DNA of 64,000 nt from DATKQY01 sp035532475 (GTDB taxonomy: Bacteria > Actinomycetota > Acidimicrobiia > Acidimicrobiales > Bog-793). The DNA lies in contig DATKQY010000048.1 of NCBI GenBank assembly GCA_035532475.1, positions 39,746 to 103,745 on the forward strand, written 5' to 3'. The position numbers were made by a program, and so were the translations under genes. The notes beneath the pieces were generated by a model. The model was not told where the DNA came from. It saw only the letters and a list, made by a program, of their open reading frames with translations, and ran no database searches. This document shows positions 1 to 8,850 of this stretch, one piece after another; position 1 is the stretch's first letter; the number at the start of each line of letters is the position of its first letter.

Positions 1-2460
1 GAGCGCGGTGCAGCTCGGCTCGAGGCCGACGATCGGCACCCCGGCGGCGAGCCACGGCTGGAGCACGTCGAGCGATCGACGCAGCTCGCGCCGCGCCCGA
101 CCGAGCTGGCCGGTCGCGAGCCACGTGAGCCCGCAGCAGACCTGGCGGGCGGGGAGCTCCACCGAGTAGCCGAGCGACTCCAGCACCGTGATCGCGTCGA
201 GACCGATCTCGGGATCGAAGTGGTTGGTGAAGGTGTCCGGCCACAGCAGCACCGGGCCACGACCGCCGACCAGGTAGCCGCCGCCGCGGCGCCCGGGGTG
301 GCGGCGGAACGTCTGGCGGAGCGTCTCCGGGGCGAGGTGCGGCAGCGACCGCTGCGGGGCGATCCCCGCGGCGAGCTTCACGACGCCGGCGAGCCGGGAG
401 CTCGCCACCAGGTTGGCGACGGCCGGCACGCGCGCCCCGAGGCGGAGCCAGCGCGCCAGGTAGCCCATCGAGTAGTGCGACGCGGGGCGCAAGCGTCCCG
501 AGTAGTGGCGGGCCAGGAACTCCGCCTTGTAGGCGGCCATGTCGACGTTCACGGGGCACTCGACCTTGCAGCCCTTGCAGCCGAGGCAGAGGTCGAGCGC
601 CTCGAGCACCTCCTCCGAGCGCCAGCCGCCACGCACCACCCCGCCGTTCAGCATCTCGAAGAGCAGCCGGGAGCGCCCCCTCGTCGAGTGACGCTCCTCG
701 CGCGTCGCGCGGTAGCTCGGGCACATGACACCGCCCGAAGCGTTCAGGCACTTCCCGACGCCCATGCAGCGGCGCGTCGCCGCGGCGAGGTCGCCGCGAT
801 CAGCGCTGAGCGCGAGCCGCGACGCCGTCGGCAGCCGTGGCGGGGCGCTGCGGATGCGCAGGTCGGCGTCGAGCGGCCTCGGGGCGACCACCCGGCCGGG
901 GTTCATCATGCCGTCCGGGTCGAAGGCGGCCTTGAAGGCGGCGAAGGCGTCGAGCACCGTTCGGGGGTACAGCTTCGGGAGCAGCTCCGAGCGGGCCTGC
1001 CCGTCCCCGTGCTCCCCGGAGAACGAGCCCCCGTGGAGCACGACGATGTCGGCCGCCGACGTCACGAACTGGCGGAAGCGCCCGACGCCGGCGGCCGTCG
1101 CGAGGTCGAAGTCCAGCCTCGCATGGACGCATCCTTCCCCGAAGTGGCCGTAGAGGATGCCCCGGACGCCGGTGTTCGCCATCAACGTGCGGAACTGGCG
1201 CAGGTACGCGCCGAGCCGCTCGGGCGGGACGGCCGCGTCCTCCCATCCGGGCCACGCCTCGCCGCCGGACGCGAGGCGGGTCGCGATCCCGGCGCCCTCC
1301 TCGCGCAGGCGCCAGAGCGCGCCGACGCGGCGCGCATCGGTCGAGACCTCGGCGCGCACCCCCGGCTCCGCCATCGCCTCGACGATGGCGTAGGCCGCAT
1401 CCTCGGCCTCCTCGGTCGAGTCGCCAACCGTCTCGACGAGCAACCAGCCCCGGCCGGCGGGAAGGCTCGCGGGCAGGCGCGAGCGGGGGTTGCGCGCCGC
1501 GAAGGCGGCGACCAGCTCCGCGTCGATCCCCTCGATCGTCGCGGGGCGGTGCTCGAGCAGCCCCGGTACGCGCTCGGCCGCCGAGTAGATGTCCGGGTAG
1601 CCGAGGACCGCGAGCGCCGTCGCCCGCGGCGGCCGGACGAGGCGCACGGTCGCGCCGAGCACCACGGCGCACGTCCCCTCGCTGCCGACGAGCGCGCGGG
1701 CGACGTCGAAGCCGTGCTCGGGGAGGAGCTGGTCGAGGTTGTAGCCCGAGACGCGCCGCGACAGCGACGGGAACGACGAGCGCAGCGCGTCCGCGTGGGT
1801 CGACGCGACGTCGCGAAGCGCCCGGTAGAGGCGGCCCGTGGCGCCCTCGCGCCGGCACAGCTCCTCGAGCGCCACGTCGCTCGTCGGCCCGACCGTGAGA
1901 CGCGTCCCGTCGTAGAGGGCGATGTCGAGCGACTCGACGTTGTCGGCCGTCTTGCCCCACACGAGCGAGTGCGACCCGCAGGCGTTGTTGCCGATCATTC
2001 CGCCGAGGGTGCAGCGCGAGTGCGTCGAGGGGTCCGGTCCGAACGTCAGCCCCTGTGCCGCCGCCGCACGCCGGAGATCGTCGAGGACGACCCCCGGCTG
2101 GACGAGCGCCGTCGAGGTCGCCGCGTCGACGACCGGCGGGCCGTCCAGGTGGCGGGCGAGGTCGAGGACGACCGCGACGTTGCACGCCTGGCCCGCGATG
2201 CTCGTCCCTGCCCCCCGGGGGAGCACCGGCACCCCGTGCGCCCGGCAGACGGCGAGCGTCGCCAGAACGTCGTCGGTGGACGCCGGCTGGACGACGCCGA
2301 TCGGGACGTGGCGGTAGTTCGACGCGTCGGTCGAGTACAGGGCACGGGTGACGGCGTCGAAGCGGACGGTGCCCGCCACCTGGCCGGCGAGGTCCGCCGC
2401 CAACGCGTCGAGCTGGCCGGGCGCGAGCTCCGCCCCCGCCCGCCCCGCCAGGTCCGTCAC
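1..2460 (-). CDS. FAD-binding and 4Fe-4S dehydrogenase (GlcD/GlpC fusion type), truncated by window edge
   Basis: Probable flavin- and iron-sulfur-dependent 2-hydroxyacid (D-lactate or D-2-hydroxyglutarate type) dehydrogenase. About 820 residues are visible and the C-terminus is cut off by the window start; relatives are about 950-1000 residues. Residues about 55-200 form an FAD_binding_4 domain with a typical PRGAGTSIAGQ loop. An FAD-oxidase C-terminal domain follows (GILYGHFGEGCVHARL). Two ferredoxin-like clusters come next: CMGVGKC...CP near residue 565 and CLGCKGCKVECP near 623. A CCG-type motif (VCCGL) sits near residue 775. The GTG at 2460 is chosen because coding similarity begins there; no strong ribosome site was seen. 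The gene stands alone with no partner visible. The family assignment is secure, the substrate is not. Confidence 0.9.
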   Translation of the reverse strand, partial: MTDLAGRAGAELAPGQLDALAADLAGQVAGTVRFDAVTRALYSTDASNYRHVPIGVVQPASTDDVLATLAVCRAHGVPVLPRGAGTSIAGQACNVAVVLDLARHLDGPPVVDAATSTALVQPGVVLDDLRRAAAAQGLTFGPDPSTHSRCTLGGMIGNNACGSHSLVWGKTADNVESLDIALYDGTRLTVGPTSDVALEELCRREGATGRLYRALRDVASTHADALRSSFPSLSRRVSGYNLDQLLPEHGFDVARALVGSEGTCAVVLGATVRLVRPPRATALAVLGYPDIYSAAERVPGLLEHRPATIEGIDAELVAAFAARNPRSRLPASLPAGRGWLLVETVGDSTEEAEDAAYAIVEAMAEPGVRAEVSTDARRVGALWRLREEGAGIATRLASGGEAWPGWEDAAVPPERLGAYLRQFRTLMANTGVRGILYGHFGEGCVHARLDFDLATAAGVGRFRQFVTSAADIVVLHGGSFSGEHGDGQARSELLPKLYPRTVLDAFAAFKAAFDPDGMMNPGRVVAPRPLDADLRIRSAPPRLPTASRLALSADRGDLAAATRRCMGVGKCLNASGGVMCPSYRATREERHSTRGRSRLLFEMLNGGVVRGGWRSEEVLEALDLCLGCKGCKVECPVNVDMAAYKAEFLARHYSGRLRPASHYSMGYLARWLRLGARVPAVANLVASSRLAGVVKLAAGIAPQRSLPHLAPETLRQTFRRHPGRRGGGYLVGGRGPVLLWPDTFTNHFDPEIGLDAITVLESLGYSVELPARQVCCGLTWLATGQLGRARRELRRSLDVLQPWLAAGVPIVGLEPSCTAL

Positions 2461-2675
2461 CGGGTCAGCGCCCGGGCGACATGAGGGCGGCGCCGGGCAC
2501 CGTCCCGTCGCGCCTCGCCTGCGCCGCTTCGCCCATCGGTCGCCCTCCCCGGCGCATCGTAGGTGGCGGCCGCGCCGCGCCCGCGAACCGCGGCTGGCCG
2601 GGCGCGGGCCGGGCCCGCCACGGGCCTCGGCCGGCGCTCGCGCGCCGCCGACGCGGCCGGCGCGGCCGGCGGCGA

Positions 2676-3536
2676 CTAGAGATGCGACGCAGGGGCGAGC
2701 AGGGACGGGGCGCCGCTCAGCGCGCTCTGGTACTGCCGGTACGAGGCGACCTGCGATGGGGTCGGCGGGGGGATCGACACGGGGGCGCCGAAGTCGACGA
2801 AGTCGACCGTGACCGTGGCGGCGGCGTCGGGCACCGTTGGGAACGGCAGGCTCACCTGCTCGGTGATCCGTCGCAGCTGGCCCGAGTGGTCGATCCAGAC
2901 GTCGAGGTCGAGACGGCGGCCGTGGCGCACGTAGCCGAGGGCGGCCTGGCGGACGGCCGCAGACAGGCTGGCGCGCCCGACGCGCGACCGGACCGCCGCC
3001 GTGTCGAGCGTCACCGCGTAGCCCTCGGTCGCCTCGCCGTCGAGCGAGGCGGCGCCGATCGGGGTCACCCGGGCGCCCTGCTCCTCCAGCACGCGCAGGA
3101 TCCCGGCCGGGTCGTTGCCTGCGCCGGCCGGGGTCGAGGGGAGCTTGCCGGCCGGCAGCTCGACCCACGCCTTGCCGGGCAGCACCGTCGCCACCTGGGG
3201 TATCCACAGGTACAGGCGGCCGCCGGCGTAGAGCTCGTGCGCGGTCAGGCCGTTGAACCCCGGCGATCCCGAGTAGGTGAACCCGAGCTCCATCGCGCCC
3301 GTCGTGAGGTCGATCCGGCCGGTGCCGGTCGCACCCACGTGCACGCCGGACGGCAGCCCGCTCGTCGTCACGGCCAGCCGGAGCCGGGCACTCTTGTCGG
3401 CGATGGTCCGGGAAGCCGCCGTGGCGACGACGGCGCTCGGCGCACTCCCAGAGCTCGTCCCGGCCGCGGCGACGAAGCCGACGCCGATGCCGATCGCCAT
3501 CAGGATCGCGACCGCGAGGGTGAGGAATCCGCGCAC
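2676..3536 (-). CDS. Secreted LppX/LolA-like protein
   Basis: A 286-residue exported protein. Residues 1-25 are a hydrophobic signal or anchor (MRGFLTLAVAILMAIGIGVGF). No lipobox cysteine follows, so it is not a canonical lipoprotein. The mature part alternates beta strands and amphipathic segments as in the LppX/LprG-LolA fold of actinobacterial lipid-binding proteins: KSARLRLAVTTSGL, then MELGFTYSG, then LDVWIDHSGQLRRI. The phrase DLDVWIDHSGQLRRITEQV is typical of that fold. It probably carries a lipid or acts in envelope maintenance outside the membrane. The family link is by pattern only. Confidence 0.7.
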   Translation of the reverse strand: MRGFLTLAVAILMAIGIGVGFVAAAGTSSGSAPSAVVATAASRTIADKSARLRLAVTTSGLPSGVHVGATGTGRIDLTTGAMELGFTYSGSPGFNGLTAHELYAGGRLYLWIPQVATVLPGKAWVELPAGKLPSTPAGAGNDPAGILRVLEEQGARVTPIGAASLDGEATEGYAVTLDTAAVRSRVGRASLSAAVRQAALGYVRHGRRLDLDVWIDHSGQLRRITEQVSLPFPTVPDAAATVTVDFVDFGAPVSIPPPTPSQVASYRQYQSALSGAPSLLAPASHL

Positions 3537-3601
3537 CGCTGCAGTGTGCTCATCCCGCCCAATGCCGTCAACCGGCTAGGCGCGATGGTGCAGGCCGCAC
3601 G

Positions 3602-3916
3602 CTAGAAGCCGCTGCCGCTGCTGCCGCCCGTGTCCGACGGACCCTGGCCGCCCTGGCTGCCGCGCCACGGCCCCCGGCCGCCGCCTTGGTTGCCGCCCCA
3701 CGGCCCCTGACCGCCGCCTTGGTTGCCGCCCCACGGTCCTTGACCGCCACCGCCGCGGCCCCACGGCCCCTGGCCACCGCCGAAGGGCCCGCGTCCGCCG
3801 CCGCCCTTCCGCCGCATCGCCCACATCCGGAGCGCGACCATGCCGACGATCAGCACGATGCCGAGCGAGCCACTCGACCGGCCGAAGCCGCCTGCCACTG
3901 CGAGCGTCACGCCCAT
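3602..3916 (-). CDS. Small glycine-rich single-pass membrane protein
   Basis: A 104-residue protein with one membrane segment near residues 17-32 (SLGIVLIVGMVALRMWAM). A basic stop-transfer stretch (RRKGGGGR) follows, then a low-complexity tail of G/Q/N/P/W repeats built on the unit GGGQGPWGGNQ, about four copies. The tail is encoded by imperfect 30-33 bp DNA repeats between 3650 and 3790. The function is unknown. Such tails occur in actinobacterial envelope proteins. It lies between the LppX-like gene and the divergent DedA gene. Confidence 0.5.
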   Translation of the reverse strand: MGVTLAVAGGFGRSSGSLGIVLIVGMVALRMWAMRRKGGGGRGPFGGGQGPWGRGGGGQGPWGGNQGGGQGPWGGNQGGGRGPWRGSQGGQGPSDTGGSSGSGF

Positions 3917-4131
3917 CGCGCTGTGCGCTCCCTTCGCTTGCCTGAGCAGACGTTACCCACTGCACGGCGCGGGTCGCGCGCAGGCGCCGGCGCACCGGCG
4001 TGGCGGCCGCAGGCCGGGCCCGCCCGACCGTCGTCGGGCCGGCGGCGCGCGGAGCAGCTCGGGAACCGGCATCATTGGCAGGTGCCGGTACCGACGACCG
4101 CCGACCAACCGGCACCCTTGCGAGCGGTGAC

Positions 4132-4794
4132 GTGATCCTCCATGCCAGCGCGGTGCTGCCGGGCTTCCTCCACACCCTCCAGCCGACGCTCAAGCACTAC
4201 GGCTACTGGGCGGTCGCCGCCTTCTTGTTCCTCGAGGACTTCGGGGTGCCCGTACCGGGCGAGACCATCCTCATCACCGCCGCCGTCTACGCCGGCTCGG
4301 GGCACCTGAACCCGGTGCTCGTCGGGGTCATCGCCGTCGTCGCGGCGGTGCTCGGCGACAACCTCGGCTTCGCGATCGGCCACTTCGCCGGGCGGGCGGC
4401 CATCGTGCGGTGGGGCAGGTACGTGATGCTCAACGAGGAACGCCTCACCAAGGCCGAGAACTTCTTCAACCACCACGGCGGGAAGATCATCGTGGTGGCG
4501 CGCTTCATCGAGGGGCTGCGGCAGGCGAACGGCATCATCGCCGGGGCCTCGGAGATGTCGTGGTGGCGCTTCCTCCCCTTCAACGTGCTCGGCGCGGTGC
4601 TCTGGGTGGGGACCTGGCTCACCGTCGGCGAGCTCGCCGGCGACCACATCGGCACGATCTACACGGCGGTCTCGCGCTACTCGCTGGTCGCGCTCGTCGT
4701 GGTGGTGCTCGTCCTGCTCGCCATGGTGGTGCGCTTCGTCGTCCGTCGACGGCGCGCGGCCGGGACCGAGGCCGAGGCGGCCCGGGTCGAATAG
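4132..4794 (+). CDS. DedA-family membrane protein
   Basis: A 220-residue DedA/SNARE-associated family integral membrane protein. Bacterial members are implicated in lipid (undecaprenyl-phosphate/phospholipid) scrambling and membrane homeostasis. Visible hallmarks are the re-entrant motif LFLEDFGVPVPGETILI near residues 32-48, the Gly-rich GDNLGFAIGHFAGR segment, and the second conserved block ARFIEGLRQANGIIAGASEMSWWRF. A terminal membrane helix (VALVVVVLVLLAMVVRFVV) is followed by a basic tail. The open frame extends upstream to 4000, but the region before the GTG at 4132 is Arg/Ala-rich and not DedA-like, so that GTG is taken as the start. Confidence 0.88.
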   Translation: MILHASAVLPGFLHTLQPTLKHYGYWAVAAFLFLEDFGVPVPGETILITAAVYAGSGHLNPVLVGVIAVVAAVLGDNLGFAIGHFAGRAAIVRWGRYVMLNEERLTKAENFFNHHGGKIIVVARFIEGLRQANGIIAGASEMSWWRFLPFNVLGAVLWVGTWLTVGELAGDHIGTIYTAVSRYSLVALVVVVLVLLAMVVRFVVRRRRAAGTEAEAARVE

Positions 4795-4907
4795 GCGCCG
4801 GCGAGGGCTCCGCCGGGCGGTTGAGCAAGGCGCGCCCCAACAGCGCAGGCCACCGGGCGCCCTCGACGGTGTGCGCGGCGCCCGCGGGCTCGTGCCCGGG
4901 TCTGCGC

Positions 4908-7058
4908 TCAGCCGGTCGCCGGGTGGGTCGGCGTCAGGCCACCGGGCGCGAGCAGGTCGAAGCCGTCCGGCTTGAACAGGTACCCCGGCCCCGTCCCGCC
5001 GCGGCCCGTCACCCCGTACTGCCAGACCTCGGCGTTCGTCGTCGGGTCGATGGCGACGATGCGGTCGTTGTGGTCGTCGTTCGCCATCAGGACGCCGGAG
5101 GGGAGGCGCTCGACGAGCGAAGGGTAGTTGAGCTGGCCCGGCCCCGACGTCGGCCCGAAGCGGTAGAGCACCTGGCCCGCCCGGTTGAACTCGACGAAGG
5201 CGCCCGGGCTCGCGTAGTCGGCGACGAGGTAACGGTCCGGGCCGAGCTGCTGGGGGTCCGAGACGTAGCTGACCGTCGGCAGCTGGACGCTCCAGACGAC
5301 GTGGCCCGAGGGCGTGTACTCGTCGATCCACGACCCGCCGATCTCCGAGACGAGGACGTCGCCGTTGGCGAGCGGCGTGTCGCCGTTCGGCGCGGTCATC
5401 TCGGTCGGCGGGCGGTGGGCGCAGGCGCCGGTCGTGCCGATCTGGTGGACGACGACGTCCGTCTTCGGGTTGATGATGAGGACGCGGCAGTTGTAGGGGT
5501 CGGCGACCGAGACGTCCCCGTTCTTCAGGTAGTACGCGTCGTCCGGGGTGTTGAGGTAGCCGGGCGCCGACCCCGAGACGCGCGGGTGGCCGTAGGTCCA
5601 AAGGACCTTCCCCGAAGGATAGGAGAGGATGACGATGGTGTCGTTGCCCTCCTGGTTGGAGATGATCGCGCTCCCGTGGCGGAGGAAGAAGGCGTCGTCG
5701 GGGAAGTAGAACCCGCCGCTCGGCGCGGGACGCGACGCCGACGGGTAGTGCCAGAGGATCGTGCCGGTGTCGGAGACGAGGAGCAGCCGGTCGTTGCCGC
5801 GATCGGCGATGAGCAGCTTGTCGCCGAAGTACGGCGAGCCCGCCCCCGCCACGCCGGCCGTCCCGAACTTGCGGTTGGGCGAGACGACCTCGACGTTGGC
5901 GGTCTGCGCACCGCCGGCGAGCTCGCCGCCGACGAGCCAGAGCCGGCCGCCAGCCGTCGCCGCCCCGGCGTAGGCGACCGCGACCGGGAGCTGTCCGGCG
6001 TGCAGCATCTCGTGGCGGGCGGGCACGTAGGCGTCGACCGCTGCGAGCGGACCGGTGGCCGTGGCGCCTCCCGCGAGGTAGATGTGACCCGACAACGTCG
6101 CGGCCGCGGCGCCAGCGAGCGCTATCGGCAGCGAGCCGACGACCGAGGTCGTACGGCGCGCGAGGTCGATTGCCTGGATGGCGCGGACCGGTCGGCCCGC
6201 CGCGTCCAGGCCGCCGAAGACGTAGATCGTCGTGCCGAGCGCGGCGACGGCGGGGTAACGGACGGGGACCGGGAGGCGGCCCACGACCGCGAAGTGCGAG
6301 CCGTCCTTCGTGCCGAGCACGTCGGGCTCGAGGCTCGAGCCGTCGTAGCCGCCGATCACGTAGTCCGTCCGGCCGACGTTGACCGCCACCGCGTCTGCTC
6401 GCGCCCGGGCGAGCGAGCCGACGCTCGAGCCGGCACCGCTCGCCGCGACGGCCTGCACGCTCGTGCCGGGGACCGCCGCGCCCCCACCCACCACCAGGGC
6501 GCCGCCCCTCAAGGGCGCGACCGCCGCGTCGTGCACGGCGACCGGCAGGGTGCCGACCTGGCGCAGGACGCCGGTGAGCGGGTCGAGGTTGAAGACCCCG
6601 GTCTGGGAGGCCGCTCCGACGATGCCGCCGGCGAGGGTGATCGACCCGTTGCCGTTGCCGACGGCGCCCTCGCGGCTGACCGGCGCGGCGAGCTGCCACG
6701 AGACGATCCCCGACTCGGCCGCCGGCGGGGCGACGAACTTGGCGGGGGAGCCGGGCGTGGCGCCGGGGCGCGTGGGGCCCTGTCCCGCGCGCGGGCCCGA
6801 GCCGGACGTCACGACGAGCGCGAGCACCAGCCCCAGGAGAGCGAGGGCCCCGAGGACACCGAGCCGCCGCCGCCGGATCACCCGCGGCGACGGTCGCCGT
6901 GCCCCGCCGGCCCGTGGCCGCGCCAGCTCCGAGCGGGCGCTGCCGTTCCGATCGCCGGTTCGCCGCGACCCCGCTGCTCGGCGGCCACCCGGCGGACGGA
7001 GATCGCCGGCGCGGCCGGCCGAAGGGCGCGTCGAACGAGGCGGGGGAGGGCCGTTCAT
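4908..7058 (-). CDS. Membrane-anchored double beta-propeller (kelch-like plus NHL/PQQ-like) protein
   Basis: A 716-residue protein. The N-terminus is about 60 residues, Arg/Pro-rich and probably cytoplasmic. A membrane anchor follows at about 64-86 (RRRRLGVLGALALLGLVLALV). Residues about 110-370 carry kelch-like repeats with paired glycines (ALVVGGG, IYVFGGLDAAGR, IYLAGGATATG, LWLVGGELAGG). Residues about 390-700 form a second propeller with NHL/PQQ-like blades (LLIADRGNDRLLLVSDTGTILWHY, NCRVLIINPKT, NDRIVAIDPTTNAEVWQYG). It probably binds a ligand or surface partner outside the cell; no catalytic residues were recognised. The start codon is uncertain because the basic leader is unusually long and could be shorter. 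Confidence 0.75.
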   Translation of the reverse strand: MNGPPPPRSTRPSAGRAGDLRPPGGRRAAGSRRTGDRNGSARSELARPRAGGARRPSPRVIRRRRLGVLGALALLGLVLALVVTSGSGPRAGQGPTRPGATPGSPAKFVAPPAAESGIVSWQLAAPVSREGAVGNGNGSITLAGGIVGAASQTGVFNLDPLTGVLRQVGTLPVAVHDAAVAPLRGGALVVGGGAAVPGTSVQAVAASGAGSSVGSLARARADAVAVNVGRTDYVIGGYDGSSLEPDVLGTKDGSHFAVVGRLPVPVRYPAVAALGTTIYVFGGLDAAGRPVRAIQAIDLARRTTSVVGSLPIALAGAAAATLSGHIYLAGGATATGPLAAVDAYVPARHEMLHAGQLPVAVAYAGAATAGGRLWLVGGELAGGAQTANVEVVSPNRKFGTAGVAGAGSPYFGDKLLIADRGNDRLLLVSDTGTILWHYPSASRPAPSGGFYFPDDAFFLRHGSAIISNQEGNDTIVILSYPSGKVLWTYGHPRVSGSAPGYLNTPDDAYYLKNGDVSVADPYNCRVLIINPKTDVVVHQIGTTGACAHRPPTEMTAPNGDTPLANGDVLVSEIGGSWIDEYTPSGHVVWSVQLPTVSYVSDPQQLGPDRYLVADYASPGAFVEFNRAGQVLYRFGPTSGPGQLNYPSLVERLPSGVLMANDDHNDRIVAIDPTTNAEVWQYGVTGRGGTGPGYLFKPDGFDLLAPGGLTPTHPATG

Positions 7059-7422
7059 GCCCGCAACCCTGCGTTCGCCGCCTGAAGGAAAGATGAACGG
7101 ATCGGGCCGGAGCGCCCTGACCAGGCCGGACGCGACCGTCCGCCCGCGGAATCTCTCACAGCATTCTCACCGCACTGCTCAGCAGCGAGCGGCCCGCCGT
7201 CAGCGCGACGAGGACGGACGCCGCGGGCGGGGCCCGGCGGGATCGCAAAGGCCCAGGTCGACCGCTCGACCAGCACCGCGCGACGACCGTGGCGCTCCGG
7301 CGCCCCTCTCCGCCGACTGCGGGCACGCCGCGACGCATCCAACGCTGCGACGGGCACGTCGCAGACGCGCGACGACCCGGGGCGCGTGCCACCGGGGCCC
7401 ACCGCAGTGGCAGGCTCGACGT
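7059..7422. other. Divergent intergenic region
   Basis: 364 bases between the divergent propeller gene and the IPT-domain gene. It presumably holds both promoters. No convincing -10/-35 pair, RNA gene or repeat was recognised in the very G+C-rich sequence. Confidence 0.4.
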
Positions 7423-7947
7423 ATGCGACGCGAGGCACCGTTCGATCAGGACGGGACGTCCCGGCCCAACCAGGGGCCGGAGCGCCCAGGCGCGCCCTTC
7501 GGCCTTCGCGCCATCGTGTCGGTCCTCGGCGTCCTCGTCCTCGTGGGACTGGTCGGCCTCGTCCTCGAGCACGTCCAGCCCGGATTGTTCGCCGGGCTGC
7601 GTTCGGGTGGGACGACCACGCTGCCGCGTTCGCCCTCGACGAGCTCGACGACGTCGACGACGCTGCCTGCAGGCGGCGGCTCCTCGGGGGGCGCGAGCCC
7701 GGTCATCGCCTCCGTCCGGCCGGCGAGCGGGACCTCGGGCGAGAGCGTCACGCTCACTGGCACCGGCTTCTTCAGCTCCGACGGCAACGTCTCGGTCACC
7801 TTCGGCGCTGCGCCTGCCGGGGTCCACTGCCCGACCGAGAGCAGGTGCCTGGTCACCGTCCCCGCGGGCAAGCCGGGCTCGACGGCGTCCGTGCGGATGA
7901 CGACACAGTCGGGCCAATCGAACACGGTGACCTTCCACTACCGCTGA
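7423..7947 (+). CDS. Membrane-anchored IPT/TIG-domain protein
   Basis: A 174-residue protein with a short cytoplasmic head and one membrane helix at about residues 27-45 (LRAIVSVLGVLVLVGLVGLVL). A Ser/Thr/Pro linker follows, then one IPT/TIG immunoglobulin-like domain at about 88-174 (PVIASVRPASGTSGESVTLTG, then VSVTFG, ending SNTVTFHYR). IPT/TIG domains usually mediate binding outside the cell. The two cysteines in the domain (HCPTESRC) could form a disulfide. The ATG at 7423 is chosen because the upstream in-frame extension is Arg-rich and not protein-like. The gene is divergent from the propeller protein. Confidence 0.75.
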   Translation: MRREAPFDQDGTSRPNQGPERPGAPFGLRAIVSVLGVLVLVGLVGLVLEHVQPGLFAGLRSGGTTTLPRSPSTSSTTSTTLPAGGGSSGGASPVIASVRPASGTSGESVTLTGTGFFSSDGNVSVTFGAAPAGVHCPTESRCLVTVPAGKPGSTASVRMTTQSGQSNTVTFHYR

Positions 7948-8264
7948 GTGTGCCACGACCGCTGAGCGCGGCAGCCGTCTCCCCGCCGCCCACTGGTCGG
8001 ATCACGGGAAGTGAGGAGCTGCAATCTCACCCGTGACGCCTACGCCCTCGATCTGCGTCAGTTCGTCACGTCCTGCGACGAGCGTCAGCTCCGGGCACGC
8101 CACCTACATCGTCTCCACCTACCTCGCGGGGCAGCACGCTGACGTGGTGTTCTGGGCGTCGGCGATCACGTCGGCGCCCAGGCGCTCGTCTCGCGAGATC
8201 GCCGATTTAGGGCTCTCCTGACTCTTCCGTCTCGCATTCCGCACTACTGGATCCCGGTCTCTCG
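7948..8264. other. Intergenic stretch, left edge of the plastic zone
   Basis: No supported gene was found. It contains the hairpin at 8002-8036 described separately. Base composition is less G+C-skewed than the flanking genes, and the next feature is a transposase remnant, so it may be part of an old insertion. Confidence 0.4.
8002..8036. terminator. Candidate hairpin terminator after the IPT-domain gene
   Basis: Two nested complementary pairs flank a short loop: TCACGG (8002-8007) pairs with CCGTGA (8031-8036), and GTGAG (8011-8015) with CTCAC (8026-8030). It lies 55 bases after the stop of the IPT-domain gene. There is no T-run, so it could be a processing or factor-dependent site instead. 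Confidence 0.4.
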
Positions 8265-8560
8265 TCACTCGCTGATCGCGTAGACGGAGCTTGGAACGCC
8301 GCGCGGGTCGAGGACTTGGGCCTGTAGGGACGTGAGCTCGGGGGCGAAGATCTGCACGGTCCGGCCTTCGTGCACCAGCTGGTGAAACGAGACCCCGCTG
8401 AAGATCTCGAAGATGCGTGCCGCGCTCGGCGCGCCGCACGCCCGGTCTTCGGGGTAGAGCGGGATCGAAGTGGTTCTGGCGGGACGTAGCGCTCGAAGAT
8501 CTCGGCGAGCCCGAGGCGACTCAGGAAGACGCTGCTCATCGGCAATGGAGTAACTTGGGA
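8265..8560 (-). pseudogene. IS1634-like transposase remnant (N- and C-terminal pieces only)
   Basis: Reading the minus strand from 8539, the first 25 or so residues (FLSRLGLAEIFERYVPPEP) resemble the N-terminus (DUF4277 type) of IS1634-family transposases. After about position 8455 the similarity moves to another frame: LYPEDRACGAPSAARIFEIF, then TVQIFAPELTSLQAQVLD, ending SSVYAISE and a stop at 8265. That matches the style of the family's C-terminal end. Full-length enzymes have about 500 residues, so the whole catalytic middle is missing. This looks like an internally deleted, frameshifted relic. Recognition is from memory of the family pattern. Confidence 0.5.
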
Positions 8561-8850
8561 CCCCTGTGCGTCGAGTGGGATTTCTCGCCCGTGTCGCCTG
8601 GAGGTTGGGCGGTAGGCCTGTACGCGGCGACATTCAGTCTGTGGACGGCACTCTGGGGACGCGAGCAGGCGACCAGGGCCTGCCGAGCGGTCGAGGGCAC
8701 ATCGAGCCCGTCCGACGCTCCGTGAATCCCACTGGAGCGGTTCGCCCCACCGAGGCGTAGCCGCGATCGGCCGTATCGACCGACCCGGGCAGGGTCGATG
8801 CCCGGAAAGGGAGCTTCCCGTGGCCGGACGCGAGCGAGAGAGGAACACCA

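Noticed and set aside
220..2484. Very long open frame on the + strand opposite the FAD/Fe-S dehydrogenase
   Set aside because: Its translation is Arg/Ala/Gly-rich with no family pattern; the minus strand encodes a clear dehydrogenase. This is a mirror effect of high G+C.
3602..3916. PE-PGRS or collagen-like surface protein
   Set aside because: The glycine-rich tail is short, has W/Q repeats rather than GGA or GXY, and there is no PE domain.
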